Assembly (NCBI GenBank): GCA_032622095.1
Contig: CP136063.1
Location: forward strand, 148,979,379-149,043,378
From: Siphonodentalium dalli
Lineage: Eukaryota > Mollusca > Scaphopoda > Gadilida > Siphonodentaliidae
Direction of reading: 5' to 3'
DNA: 64,000 nt
In this document: one piece after another, positions 1 to 13,230 of the stretch
How positions within the stretch are numbered: the first letter of the stretch is position 1
How the letters are laid out: each line of letters starts with the position of its first letter
Program-made: the position numbers and the translations under genes
Notes under the pieces: generated by a model
Seen by the model: only the letters and a program-made list of their open reading frames with translations
Database searches by the model: none
What the model was told of the DNA's origin: nothing

Positions 1-183
1 CTTACGGAAAGTCCACAGATGGTGGAGCAGGCCTGGAATATCCCGAGGGAGTATGATTCCAGGGGGACAAGACCCACTCTCGTAATGGAGTGGGCCACGG
101 ACCGTGAGGAAGAGTCAGAAGTCTCAGTCCTTCTGGGGGCAGGAGACAGGAGCAATCATTCTCGCAGCCATATGCAATTGTAA
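1..183 (+). CDS. Possible 3' end of an ORF entering from the left
   Basis: Frame 1 is open from the first base for 60 codons and stops at a TAA at 181-183. The translation is hydrophilic and rich in E, R and S near its end (for example ATDREEESEV), more protein-like than its surroundings, but I recognise no domain. No start, splice acceptor or family match can be shown. It could be the tail of a transposon ORF or an accidental open frame. Confidence 0.2.
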   Translation, partial: LTESPQMVEQAWNIPREYDSRGTRPTLVMEWATDREEESEVSVLLGAGDRSNHSRSHMQL

Positions 184-625
184 TTTTCGAATTCACGAAT
201 ATTAAACTGTGCACTGTTCCCTCTTGACAAAATGTGCATGGTCACAGTAATCGTTGATTCAATATTAAACTATTGGAAGGTATATTTAAAACCGTTCCCA
301 TCGCAGTTAAATGATGGGAATGTGAAAGTGCCATGGAACATGCATGTTTTGAGGTCTATCCCACAATGACATTGAATTTGAGAAAAACACACCTGATGAT
401 TATACAGGCGCAAGTACATCCGTCTTCTGAATTGCGAGAGCAAATGAGAGCTCGAGCTGCGTTTACATCTGGGAAGAACTGAAGTCTGGTTGGCTGGTGC
501 GCTGTTAGCGGCACATGATGAGTCTTCCCCACCCTAAGGCTCAGGAGCGGTGGCATTCGCCCTTGAAGATTTGTTTTCCAAATCAACGATGGTAGCACCC
601 CGCCAGTCACTGGTACTGGGCAGTG
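184..625. other. No recognisable feature
   Basis: AT-rich sequence without coding signal on either strand. The 116-codon open frame on the minus strand (706-356) shows no recognisable domain. Confidence 0.4.
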
Positions 626-1310
626 GTCATGCACAATGTAAAGGCTTCTTGTGGAACGGCGCTTTATATGTGTGATGATACAAATGCTTTCATTTGTGTT
701 ATTCATTTAGGTTTTCTATTTACCAGATAATCATATGGATATGAAGTAATAGAAGGAGAAGAGCCATGTTTTGGACTCTTTTGAAATTGGCACTGGCAGG
801 CCTGCCGAATGCAAAATAAATCGTAAGCCGTAAAGTATTTGTCGGTTGTCTGGTTGTGCTTAGGTACCCATAGGTTACACAAAATGTTATATTCAGTATC
901 ACGAGAGCCACATACAACTTTGACGCGACCTAGATTTCACAACCTCCAGGTGAACCGAACCGTCGTTCGCCTCCAATACGCAGGCCTGCAGTGGTCGTGC
1001 GCAATATAAATATAAACGCTGTTCATGTAACTGCACTTTATATGTGTGACAATACAAATGCTGTCCTTTCTGTTATTTGCCCGATAATCAATTGGATATG
1101 AGGCAATAGAATGAAAAGAGCCATGTGTTGGTCTCTGATGGAAATTTTAGTGGCAGCGGCCCTGCGCAATATACATGCATTTCCTGTAACTGTGCTTAAT
1201 ACGTGAGTGAAGGCTATTTGACATTTGATCTTTTCTATATGTGGAAATAGAAGGTAGAGAGCCAAGTGATGGACTCTGTTGGAAAGGCTATTGGCAGTGC
1301 ATCGGGGGCA
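626..1310 (+). repeat. Three degenerate copies of a ~160-bp repeat
   Basis: Units begin near 628, 998 and 1161. Each has a GCACAATGTAA/GCGCAATATA-like start, then a variant of GATATGAGGCAATAGAA and a block like AAGAGCCATGTGTTGG (around 757, 1118 and 1258), followed by a GGCA(C/G)TG-like end. Units 2 and 3 are directly adjacent; units 1 and 2 are separated by about 200 bp. Divergence is high, so this is an old repeat. Confidence 0.5.
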
Positions 1311-1984
1311 CATGACAATAGAAATGCATAGTATTTCACCTTGACTATTCACGGATTGAAAGCGCAGAAGTATGTCGGTATCAGTGAAAATTGACGCACA
1401 CCATATTGATATAGTCAGTTCGTATGTCATTGAGCCTTTGAGGCACTGACACCCTTGTACTAGTATGGAACAATTATGGCCGGCCATACATGTTTTTTTG
1501 TTAAGCTCACCATTTTGTATCATGTTAATTCGTAATTTGAATGTATCGACAAACACTAATGTCTGAGGATAACAGTTCAGATGTTGTCTATTTGTTACAG
1601 TGAACACATGGAAATGTGAAACATCAAAATCATCAAAAGTATAAACATTGATTGACTGAAAATTTATTGAGACACTGGCTAGCCAATGAATCATTTCAAC
1701 ACTGCGACCATGCTAGGTCACACGGATATGGTGACTTGCCACAAGTAGGCCAGCCAAAGGCTCTCATCCAAAATATCTCCAAAGAGTTCTGACCACGGAC
1801 GGAAGTATCCTTGGATATTGAAGCAAACTATAGCTGAAGGTTCGGGCTACTGCACTTGCATATCTGTGTAGTCATGGAACAGGGAAGCCCGTTCAGCAAA
1901 ATACATTGAGTGATTGCAAAGAAACAGACACAATTGTCGCCGAAATAACGACAGAGTACCGGTATGAATTGATGGAGATCGCCA

Positions 1985-2140
1985 TTCGACAATGGGAACT
2001 CAGGCTTCAAGATTCGACGAGAATCACCAAATCGATTCCCGTAATGATTCTCACAAAACTTTACAATTTGCAGTGCTTTATGACTAACATGATTCAGCAT
2101 CTGATTCTTTCGTAAAATTAAATGTATTTTGAGCCCTGGA
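1985..2140 (-). mobile_element. MITE fragment of a CAGGGCTCAAAAT family
   Basis: On the minus strand this begins CAGGGCTCAAAATACATTTA and continues with a segment that matches 33156-33290 closely (shared pieces include TTAGTCATAAAGCACTG and GGTGATTCTCGTCGAA). The CAGGGCT start is typical of hAT-type terminal repeats. The other end and a target duplication were not identified. Confidence 0.55.
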
Positions 2141-3424
2141 ACTTGAAATGAAAATCCTTGGTGCCCAATCTTGTGTCAGATAATCCTAGTCCCCCATCAA
2201 ACCAGTTGCACGATTCGTAGCAACCAGACCCTGTCAGTAATACTGGACAGGCATGTAAAGAACGAGACTATTCAAGAGACACAGCATTATTTGAACACAG
2301 GCCATATAATACTATATGTTATAACAAACATAATCTCATTGTTTCTAACGATTGTTCCGATGATACAATGAGGGAAAGAAAATGGAATCCCAAGAACAGG
2401 GTCAAAATTTCAAATAAATATATTGAAGTCGATGTAACGTTCGTGACGTTCCAAGTATCCAAATACGAGCCCTCATGTTAATAGTAATGCATAATGCATT
2501 CGGGCTAGCTAAGATTTGCAAATATTAATCGGTAAGCACAATTAATTATAACGACATGTTGTATATGTACAATGATGTTCTGTGATAATCATTATCCAAA
2601 TGTCGGTTAAGTTCCAGTCGCTCAACTTCAACTTACAATTAGTTGAGGCAAAAGAAATTTCATTGTATTACAAGTTCTATCTTGTTTATGAATACATGTA
2701 AATTATCGTCAAAGGAGACATTTCTGTCCTGGCCAACTTTCTGCGCACTAACAGAGCTGTTGCATATACGATGAGGTAGTGTACATGAAATGAACGTAGC
2801 GAGAAGTCGGCTTCATGAAATAGAGTTAGCACGAAATTAGGAGACTTCGCATACCGTACCACGTGGACTCCGAAATCGGACGATTCATGCCACCGTATAT
2901 GTTGCACAATAATGCAATATAGGTTTGCTACAAGTAAACGATGTGCGTCTGTAGTCATTGTCAAAATGGCCATCAATGGCGAAGTTCTCAACGTGATTTT
3001 GTCGATTCCAATCCCAAAATTTTCGAGATAAAATGTGTCGATAAAAACACGGAATTTTTATAAATTGCGTTGCGCATACTATGAAACGAAGAGTTTCTGC
3101 GCCTACTTAAAAAATATTAAACGACCGGGTAAGCAACGGATAAATTACAAGTTTGTTATCAACAATAAATATTGAGTTGATAAACTCGCAATAGAGAAAT
3201 ACTTCCTTTAGTTAAAACCACGTCTGATAGGTCCAAGGAGAGAAATAAAACTGGCTAGATGAATTGTTAAGAGCGCGGGATTTGCACGGGACGCTTTCAT
3301 ACGTGGGCTAATCCGATCGCTGATTGACCGGAGTAAGGCAATAAACGGACAATAAATTTTAACCCTCCTGATAACACAAGGCCAAGGATAATAATCCATA
3401 TAGTTCAGTTGAAGGGCTTCTCCT
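2141..3424. other. No recognisable feature
   Basis: AT-rich sequence. The largest open frame (2991-2686, minus, 101 codons) matches nothing I know and shows no domain. No splice-consistent exon of the Piwi gene was found here. Confidence 0.4.
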
Positions 3425-3437
3425 TGGCGGAAAAATT

Positions 3438-6240
3438 TACATAGTCTATCGGGATTCTATCGGAGTTTACTTTCATTTCGGAAAGTTTCTGTATCGGGAT
3501 TACTCCGGGTCGACTTTTATCGGGATTTTATGTTTTATAGGCCTATCTTTTATATTATTGATTTAACAGTTTCCTAACATGAGAAATCGTTAGTATCATA
3601 ACGTTTTACAGTATCAGCTGGGGGACACGTGTCGTAGAACTATTATATGTTATACTGTGGTTATCAGTAGGTGCTACATACGTACAATATCGGTATTTAA
3701 CCCGGACAATACACCCAGCCATCGGGAAATCTTCAAAATCAATTCGCGGGGAGCATACCCAAATATGTATGCAGTTGTATACTATCTCAAAGCTTGTGTT
3801 TGTAATATGTATAAATACATCCGACTTTTAAATGTGGAGGAAATAAAGATATAAATATGTTATAGCAAATTTATGTAAACGATTTGTATTTATTCGCGAA
3901 TCGCCGACAACACAATTAAGGCATGCACATGCAATCGAGTGCAGTCTTAACATGAGATGTCGTATGTTCTATTTTTAGCTCGATTCCAGAAATTAGGGTC
4001 ATCGATATTTACGTTTCTGGGAACAACACACGTGGCATTGCAGTTCGAGTATGTCTTGAAGAAGACAAATCATTATCAGATTTCACACAGTGAACGGATT
4101 TTAAAATAAAACAATTTCAAACATGGGACTCCAGCTTAAAAAAAATATCGGGCATGTAAGCCTACGTATATTCCGAAAAAAATAGCCTAGGCGAAATTTA
4201 TTGCAATGTGCGACAGCATTCGAGGTGCTTTATAACGCAATTGCATTTTTTGTTTACCAGCACATGCATGGATCGAAAACAACAAAACTAGCCAGTAGAC
4301 AGCAGTAGAAAGAAAAATATAACTCCACAGTGGGTTAAACTTTAAGCATGAAATTTTGCTGTTATGCCTACATTCTGCATGGTCATGCAGTTTCAAGGGG
4401 GGGGGGGGGGGGGCTGGTACATCGATCATGCACCCCATGAATATCTACTCGGTTCTCTACCTTTTAATCAAGAGTATATAGAGATTCGTAACATGACATA
4501 TGGGGGCGTGTCCTGTTGTACATGTAAAGGTTTAGCATTAACAATTTAGCAGTAATATTCCATAGTTTGTTCATGAATCGTAATATGGTAAATTAAAATA
4601 AAGAGCGTCTATACAGACCTGTGAAAATATGAAAAATTCCATACAAATCTGCAGTGCAAAAGTTATAAATACGCGAAGCAATCATAACATTTAACTGGCA
4701 ATTAAATGTGTGCATGGGCTGCTTTTCATACTCTACATTAATTTCGTTTTCTGTAATTACTACTAATTATAAATAGGCTGCATTTGAACATGGCCTAATT
4801 ATGTTGACAGTGTCGAATTTCACGATTGCATCAAGGTCAAGGTAACTCGATGCGATTTATTTGTAGCAGGCTACTATATTTAATCATCTTTTATCAAAAA
4901 GATGGTCTTGCTAACTTTTATTTAGTTTGATATCTCAAATGCGCGTACTTTTAGCGATATTAATACCCAGTCCATCTTTTAAAAATGACTTGCCAATAAA
5001 TATTATGTCATATATGACGCGCATGATCGATGCATCGAAATGTGCAGGGATCTATCGATCATAACTGGGTCAAGTACGAACATACATATGAGGTTCTCAA
5101 AGGGGTAAACATTTTTGTCAGCGCTGATTATTTTGTTCTTGTGTGATTACTAATGTTCACATTCACTGCAAATTATCACTTAGTCTCCAGGAAATTCGCC
5201 AAATTGTGATGTGAAGCATTAAAGAATTGACTGCGTAAAACTTGTGTTAATTTTTATTTGTGTCAGTATAGGCGGCGAAGCGAATACGTGCAAGACGCGC
5301 CATTTTCAAAAATAATGATTTAGCGCATTTCGTTATCTGCATTTTAAGAATTACCTTGTCAATTTTACACTGAGTATGGTTGATAAAAAAAATACACGGG
5401 AGAAATTATATTTATTGGCAGTAGTTTTGAGAACAAATTTATTCTTGAATGATGAATCAAAATCGTGAATTGTTTACTTGAAACTGATGGCGCCAAAAAA
5501 TAAGCGCAAATGGGGAAAATCAGCCGAACAATATAGTTCTTAAACATTGTTTGAAGAAAGATACCTGCGATTGAAAATCAACTATTTGAAGCCAATGTGT
5601 GGTAATTATCGTAATATTATGGCATTTATTTCACACGTTTGGTAATTTATTCGATTTTTATCAAATATATATTTGAATGTTTTATCACGTTCACTTTGGA
5701 ACAGTCTATTGCTAGTGTTGAAGGGATACTACCTTTATGAAACCATTTCTTTTTATGTTTCCTTCAGAGCATTTCTAGGAGATATGTGCTGTATGAATAG
5801 TATGCAAAAATAATTCAATGGACAATTTAATAACTTGGAATCAAAACTTGAAACGTTTTAATTCTTTTAAACAAGCTTCCACCCCAATAAAAATGTGCTT
5901 ACGAAGGAATCTGTGGACGAATCCAAAAGTAATGACAACACATTCAACCGGAAACAGAAACAAATAAACAAAACAGCATGCTCGATTCATCGATTATCAA
6001 AACAGACATATTTGTTCTTGAAATAAATGGGTAAATTATCGGAAAGTTGTCGGCAATACAAATACATTACTTTCGGGAAGTTATCGGGAAATTTTCGGGA
6101 AATCAGTGTGTTATCGGAATATTTAGATAAGGTATCGGAATATTTTCGGGAAATGGCGACCGCTCTATCGGGAACTATCGGGAAATTTAGAAGATAGTTT
6201 TGAGTTATCGGTATCCTATCGGGATCCCGATAGTAGTTTT
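3438..6240. repeat. Region bounded by clusters of the motif TATCGGGA
   Basis: The motif TATCGGGA or a close variant (TATCGGAA, TTCGGGAA) occurs several times at 3438-3530 and about a dozen times at 6025-6230, nearly all in the same orientation, ending in the palindrome CTATCGGGATCCCGATAG at about 6213-6230. Between the clusters lie 2.4 kb of AT-rich DNA without coding signal, including a run of 17 G at 4397-4413. Such clusters may be subterminal motifs of one decayed DNA transposon, but no inverted terminal repeat was found. Confidence 0.35.
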
Positions 6241-6329
6241 GAGATGACCCCTTATATATAATACAACAACAAGACAGTGAATGACTGTTGAGTTGCTCAG
6301 CTGACTGTAACTAGAGGTGGGTTGTCCCA

Positions 6330-6575
6330 ATGGAACTAAGGATACACCCATGGCAGCCAGTGGCGGAAATGATTTACGTACTCAAGTTAAGCTCTGGAAA
6401 AGTTAGTCGACGCACATATAACGCCCACAAAAATAGTCGGACGGACATCATAATTACAGGTGCACAAGTTCCCATGGTACTAAATATATGTGCCAAGCTT
6501 ATAAAAATTACTGAAAAATGTAGGAATACAAGCTTGGGCTTGGACAAAATTATACATCTTGAGAACATTTTCTAA
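6330..6575 (+). CDS. Unrecognised 81-codon ORF
   Basis: An ATG-started ORF with a protein-like composition (start MELRIHPWQP). It has no domain I know, and no splice sites were tested. It sits between the TATCGGGA cluster and a tandem-element relic and is more likely a transposon remnant or a chance frame than a host gene. Confidence 0.15.
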   Translation: MELRIHPWQPVAEMIYVLKLSSGKVSRRTYNAHKNSRTDIIITGAQVPMVLNICAKLIKITEKCRNTSLGLDKIIHLENIF

Positions 6576-6714
6576 GTGCCCACTCCCATTCAATTACATG
6601 CAAAAAGTAGGAGATAACTGATAGTTGGCATTCAACATGTTAATGGAGTGACAAGGGGAAAGTTGGTATGTCCTATGTAATGCTAATTTTCGACATGCCA
6701 GCATTCGTGTTTTT

Positions 6715-7037
6715 AGCTCACATCTACAGGTGATCCAAAACATGCCTGTAAAATTTCAAAACATTTCGCCAAAAATTGTGGGCTGCATGGTGTGCCGATG
6801 GATTCAAATGTGAAATCCAATATGGCCACTGGCGGCCATGTTTTTTAAAGGAATTAAAAAAAAAAGTTAAGCTCCCATCTAGAGGTCACCCTGAAGATCC
6901 ATATGAAGTATGGTGATAACTGGATGAGAGATGTGACCTGTTGGGTGTGCTAAAGGAAATTGTTTACATATATAAGAACAGACAACCAACCTATGGCAAT
7001 GGCTCAAACTTTACTTTGTCAAGTTGGGCTAAAAAGT
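6715..7037 (+). mobile_element. Relic related to the tandem-array elements
   Basis: It contains one diverged monomer core (GGCCACTGGCGGCCATGTTT near 6822) and, at 7003-7034, the same terminal palindrome type as at the ends of the 24-33 kb elements (GGCTCAAACTTTACTTTG followed by CAAGTTGGGCT). It lacks the tandem array. It is probably an old, short member of the same non-autonomous family. Confidence 0.5.
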
Positions 7038-7247
7038 CGGATAAACCTAAAAATCGCAGGTGAATAAATTTGGAAAATTGGGCACAAACACAACTGATGA
7101 AATAAAAAAGGTATGGGTGGCTTCGTAATGACTTGCGGAACAAATATGAGTTTTTATGTTATGTCATTGCATTAAGTACACGTTCGTAACAAATTATTGC
7201 TAAAAAAAATATTATTTTTTTAACAAGATTTTAATTTTCTCTGTAGC

Positions 7248-8898
7248 CAGGGGGGGGGTCTGCAAAAAAATTCCGTATATAGGGCCGGGGTGGGTGGGTG
7301 GTCCAGAGGCGGAAAAAATGGTGCTTGTAAATTTTTTCCAAAATGAGTTTTTTTCAAACAATTTACAAGTACTGATCATGTAATGTTGTTTGTAAGCATG
7401 TTAGTACCATGCTTGTTGGTATAGGGCTATATAGGCAGCTAAAGTGACTCTTTAGACTCAGATTTAGCAACATTCTGGATTTCACAGTATCCCGGACCAC
7501 TTCACAGTGGAGCACCGTATTAACGTTCAGGAAACTTATGATCAACGGAAGAAATATTTAGTAACAAAATTAATATATTACCCAGTTGTATTATCTGAAT
7601 AAAAGTAATAAAACAAAAAAACTCTATCACAAATTGGATACTACATGGTGAATACTCAATGATGACTACTAGTAGATATCATTAACCTGATTGTTGCATA
7701 ACATGAAATTGAAAAGGGTATCTCATAAATTGAAATAAAATGTCTGAAATACTGTCTTGTTCTGACATGTAATCAAATTCATTCCTACTGGTTATTTCTC
7801 ATCTTGAATGATTGCTAGTAATGTTAATTTGCAACAATTATCCAAATAAAACTGAATTGGTTATGATGAATGACATTACTGTTTAGTGCTCAGACAATCC
7901 CAATTGAAGGTGACGCTATTCTCATTGAATTTCCGAACTTCATCTGGGAGCTTTACTGCTCAACAAGACGAAACTAAAATACTAATTGTATACTGTTATC
8001 ACTTACAAATAGATGAACTGAAATAATGTGATGCATTCAGATGCATTGAGAAATGACATTCAATTCTTCATTCTGGTCTATCACCATACCAAACCACATC
8101 AAAATTTAACAACCGACACTTAACTTATATTGCAAAAACTTTGTATGGACTGAATTTCATAAAGTCTAACAGGGCCCATAACTCTGGTAGGCATTGGTGG
8201 TCACAACCCGCGATATTATGCATATTCGTCCCCCATTTCTGGTCCGTCACCATGCCATAGGGCAGCAAATATGACAACTGACTCTTGAGTTAAAAATCAA
8301 AATGTTTGTATGGACAGACGGCTCGAGACATCAACTATATACCCGCCGACTAATATCGGGCAGTATAATAACCATATATCTATGTGTATACCTAACCAAA
8401 AAACAATTCCCCTCCCCACCCCATCCCGTTGGATAAGACTAAAGAGTTCTTTGATCATGCACATATAATTGTGGAACCCCTGACCTGTTTACCACTATTT
8501 ACACTGGCCAGTGTTCTCGGTCAGACACAACACACTCGATATATTAAGGCTATAATGGGGTCTAGGGAAATTTGTGACATATAGTGTACCTATATACACA
8601 ATGCTTAATTAATATTGTTGTTAGATACTGAAAACACCAGGAAACACATGGAAATACAGTATATTTTTCATTTTTCTGATCTGTGTTTACCAATTAGTAA
8701 GGCAGTTAACAGTTATTGAAGACCGCTAAAAAAAATCTCTGAAATTTTGATAAAAACATGAGAAACGGGGGGTGGGTCCCCAAAATTTTGGAGGAAAAAA
8801 ATATTTTTTTTGCAAAAATGGGGTGGTGGGTCCCTCGAGGTCGGAAAAAAACTTTTTGGGCCCTATATGTGCAATTTTTTTCCAGACCCCCCCCCCTG
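7248..8898. mobile_element. 1.65-kb DNA transposon with G-rich inverted ends
   Basis: The left end CAGGGGGGGGGTCTG followed by CAAAAAAATT and TATATAGGGCC is mirrored at the right end (reverse complement: CAGGGGGGGGGGTCTGG, AAAAAAATT, ATATAGGGCC). Both sides are flanked by CTGTAGC (7241-7247 and 8899-8905), a 7-bp (possibly 8-bp) target duplication. No transposase ORF is inside, so it is non-autonomous. Superfamily is uncertain; the target-site length suits hAT-like elements. Confidence 0.65.
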
Positions 8899-8905
8899 CT
8901 GTAGC

Positions 8906-10469
8906 AAGAAGTTTATCTGATTTAAAAACAGAAGTGAACTTGAAAGTATAGTTAAATAATTGCTTTAAAATTCTGCAAAAATAATGTGACCTTCTCGACA
9001 CCTGCATTCTAGTTTTACTTTCGCTTTCAAAATTTACTGCCAGTCACATACACATCTTGTTGAAAAATTGGGCACACTTGTATATAGTCTATAATATGAT
9101 AATATGCAAGGCATATAAAGAACGACCCCGACAAAATAGTAAGAAGATGGACAATGCAAAGGATCGTGCAAATAGTCGTGGAACTATATGCATATAGGCC
9201 TATATATTAGGCCTATACACAGGTCAGCGACGCGAATGCTTGATTGTTAGTGCAGATAGTTTTGGATGCCAGTGGACTTCGATGAGTACATGATGCCTTA
9301 ATATAGCCTATCGGCCTTTGATAATAAAAGCCTCTATATTGTAATGTATATAGTGAATGCTATAGACTACAGTGTACATCGCTGCGATTAAGCGAAGACG
9401 AGTTAGACGACACAATGCGTCCAGTCATGTCTGGATTCTGGCCCGCAGAGACAAATGACGTTTTGACGTCACGATGCCGTAACTGCCTTCATTTAGCTAA
9501 CAAATGAAACTGATCTAATATTAACCTTTGCATGACATATTCATAACAACTTACTGTTTTTTAATAAATACTTCAGTTGTCCATTGCCACATATCGGAAG
9601 TTGTGAAGTAGTAAATTTGTTTCATTGCTGATTCCGCGATTTTGTGAAACCACTGCCGGAAGACACGTGATTTTTCCACGAAAATGTTGTGTGAATAAAA
9701 ATTTCTCCTTCACGGTATACTGTAATTTATGTGTGACGTCACAAATACGCGCTTCCATCTGTTAACTATAAACGACCCGAGCTCGGGCGCGCAAGCACGC
9801 CGAGCGAGGTCGTTATTAGGCGAAAAAAAAAAGGGTTATGTTTCACGGGCATCGGCGCGTCGACTTTTAACCCCCGCGTCGGTGCTTTTTATTGGTATTT
9901 TGACCCGAGAAAATATAAAATAGACCTAATTCCACGTGGTCACCACGAAAATAGGTAACAGCAAATACGACTCGCGATTTTACATCAAGTAAGCTTTAAT
10001 ATTCTGTCTTGTTTATTACCTATGTAAAGGTGTCATACAACTGGATTCAGAATGTAAGTATTCCACAAACAAATCTGGGGAAATTGCCAGAAAAGGAGAG
10101 TTCATTTATATGCAAAAAAGTATTCATCGATCGATCGGTTGTTTAAAAAGTTGGAATCAATTTTCTGGATGAAATGGTACATGACAAAAAGCGACATAGC
10201 ACTCAATTTCATACATTTGAGCTGGGCCATGTACCAGAATACTAACCTAATTCACGCTCTGCCTGTTTGGAACTCTAAAATAATTCTATATTTGCAAATT
10301 TGATATTGAAAACATCAAATGACTTTAAGTTTACAATAAATTTTCCGGTTCCGGTTCTCAGAGTTATTTTTTGTTGTTATCACCACCACCACCGGAAATG
10401 AAAACGAAACTGAATTCGAAACCGAATGCAAAAATTTAAAGAAGTATTTACTCAAATTGTTCCTACAAA
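8906..10469. other. No gene seen; CpG-rich patch at 9720-9890
   Basis: Mostly AT-rich. The stretch 9770-9890 is GC- and CpG-rich (CGAGCTCGGGCGCGC and repeated GGCGCG/CCGCGTCGG) and may be the left flank or end of the DDE transposon that follows, but no matching inverted copy was found right of 13804. Confidence 0.3.
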
Positions 10470-11080
10470 ATGCTTATATCAATTTCAATTGTTCACAACA
10501 ATCAAACACTGAGACAGTGGTCATGCATACAGGTGGACCAAGAAGCCACACTTTGTGACATTATAAGGGGAATTTTCAATGTCAAAATTGACACTGATCA
10601 GCAAGCAGAAAGTCCTCTCCCGTCTGAATTGAACCCATACACTGCTGCTGACCAGAACAATACGTTGGCTGCAATATTCGTTGGGAAGTCAAAAACTGGT
10701 GATTTCCAGAGTTGTCTCAGCGGCCAAAGTTGATGAGGCAGTAGAAGCATATGGGAGGTATTTCAAAATAGAAATTAGACCTCGATTGACATGAAGAAAC
10801 ATCGGAATCAAATGAATCATCCAACCCACAAAGGAAAAATGCATTCACGATACTTATGGAGAGAAGCAGGAAATTGTGCTAGCCACAAAAGTTCCCAGAG
10901 CCAGTTCGAAACAATAATTATCAGCTCTTTAATGACTTTGTAACATGGCTTGAAGAACAGAAATTGGGTTTTATGCCTGCCCATGTCAATACAACGGGGT
11001 TAGACTTTTGCAAGGATGTTGTGAAAGTTATTTGGTATATTGATCCCGTCAAATGCTGATTCGATGAAAGAGGTTTCCGC

Positions 11081-12490
11081 GTGCCCGAAGTTTTCAACAG
11101 ATTTTATGGTAAATACAATGATCCTACGAGTCACAGACACAAATTACCTGCCATCAAGACTGAGGACTTGTTAGAGCATGCTACACGACTTGACCGGTTA
11201 ACAGAGCAACCTTGGATGCAGGCAGAGATGTTGGGTCTCATTAAGAACGGACGTTGTGTTATGTCCGACAACCTTCACAAATATATGGCTTACCTAGAGA
11301 GTCAGCGCACAAGATCCGTAGATCATCATGAATCTAATGAGCCAGTACGGAGTGAAACAAAGAGTGAAATCTTAACAATGATTCCCAGAAAGAATTTGAT
11401 AAAACCTACATCAGTTGATAGCCACAAATCACTAGTTGAGACTTTGGAAGCATCTGCGCCATACAACACAATTTCTGTTGATGAGTTCACACCAGAAGAT
11501 ACCAGGCAACGCCGATATTACTTGGATGGTCTACTTCAGTCTTATGCCTTTAAAGTGCTTATTGTTTCGACATTCATTCGGAAATATCTTGGTACATACA
11601 ATTTCATATGGAAATCATCATCACTTGACACAGAAGATAACATAGTGAATGAGAACAACAGGGTATGCAACAAGCTTCGATTGGACATGCCACAATTTCA
11701 TACACGTTCAATGCGCAGGAAGTTTAATCTACAATGTGGAAAAATGTGTAACACCAATGTTACAACACTGCGATACATCTACAGGGATCTGGCAGGATAT
11801 GCTAGTAGTTCCGAAACTGCATCTACTGAAATTACTGACCAGAAAGTAGCAATGGCTTTTGATATGGAAGACCCTGCTATTGTCATTGATTTACGACACC
11901 ACAATATGGGAAGACCTCCGAAATATGAAGTGTTCTTTGACAAAAGTGCTGAACATTTGAGGAACGTTGTTGAGGAAGTGTGCCATGAAAGGCGTCACTG
12001 TCTGGAACTTACTTATTTGGCATCTGCTATTTCTGTGCCGACTTTACTGAAGGAAGTAGCAGCCAAGTGTGATCCCGACGTTCCCATACCTAGTGAGCAA
12101 TGGCTGAGATTGCAGTTTGCACCCAAAAACCCGCACTCGCTAGCATCACTGCAATTTACTGGGCGTTTAAATGTTAAGTTCATGGTCCAGTCACGTGTCT
12201 TTAGAAAACAGCATGAGGAAGACCACTACTGTTCTGCGATTTTCCGATACATAAGAGAAATGTCTGTAAATCACAGAGACGTAGCTAAGTTTGTTTGTGT
12301 TGATGATAAACACAGCTGTAAAGTTGGAAACCCTGGCTTGCATGTAGCTGCCGTGGATCGTGGCAGACAGGTGATTGTATCGACAGATAGAAAATTTGCA
12401 GCAGCCGATCATGACTTTACAAAATCATCTATCATTCCAAGTGTTGCCTTAATTGTGAATGTACCTGATGACATCACTGGTTCGTTCTAG
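11081..12490 (+). pseudogene. Longest intact fragment of the DDE transposase
   Basis: A 469-codon stretch covering the region before the catalytic core and the first catalytic Asp. It ends at an in-frame TAG directly before RGKVYVGVKDH, where the same frame resumes. The MPEVF start is only the first Met after an upstream stop; the original protein began further upstream (near 10470 or before). Helix-rich text such as EEVCHERRHCLELTYLASA precedes the core. Confidence 0.6.
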
Positions 12491-12505
12491 AGAGGGAAAG
12501 TTTAT

Positions 12506-12904
12506 GTGGGAGTAAAAGACCACGTGTTTGAATCCTCATCTCCTATGAGGCATATGACTGAGTTGTATCATATCATGTTGGATGACTCAAATGGTGATGA
12601 TGTTAATCCGGTGCTCTTTTTCTATAGTGATGGTGGGCCTGACCATCGGCTGACTTACCTGACTGTTAAAGCCTGTCTCATAGCGTTATTCAGGAAACTA
12701 AATTTGGACATGCTTGTAGCAGCTAGGACTGCACCAAACGCGTCATGGCGTAATCCCCCTGAGAGGATAATGTCCATCATAAACCTAGCCCTGAACACAA
12801 TTGGACTCATGAGGGAGAAAATGGAGGACAAATTTGAATTTGCAATTCAATCTTGCAATTCTATGAGTGACATTAGAAAGAAAGCTGAAAGGTTCCAGGA
12901 CTGA
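12506..12904 (+). pseudogene. DDE transposase fragment with second Asp and Glu
   Basis: This 132-codon fragment is in the same frame as the previous piece and separated only by the TAG. It holds SDGGPDH and the PPERIMS glutamate, the last two acidic residues of the presumed triad, then a helix (LALNTIGLMREKMEDK). After residue AERF the frame shifts by one base into the next piece. Confidence 0.6.
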
Positions 12905-13230
12905 AAGCGGCATTTCTTGAGAGCATCGGTCAAGTGAAAACTCTTCTCAACAATTTGTTTGATAAACTGTCACTCAAGGACGAATCGTTCCAAGTTTTCC
13001 AAGCAGCATCAGAATCGCAAATTGACGAACTCTGGGATGCAGTGAGATCAGTGCACAGTAACATTAGCGGGACCGAAAACAGTGGTGATTTAAAATCAAA
13101 AGATGAACTGATGAAGTTCATTGATCACTGCTGTGTGTCAAAACATTATACCTTCACAATCAAAAAGTGTGGATCACCAAACTGTGAGATATGTATGCCT
13201 CCTTGACTGTCAAGCGATGAACTGAAAAAA

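Noticed and set aside
1038-1694. 218-codon minus-strand ORF as a gene
   Set aside because: It partly overlaps the degenerate ~160-bp repeats and contains no recognisable domain or splice context; long AT-poor frames of this size can occur by chance.
4397-4413. Run of 17 G as a biological signal
   Set aside because: A single homopolymer run without context; its length may also be a sequencing or assembly effect.
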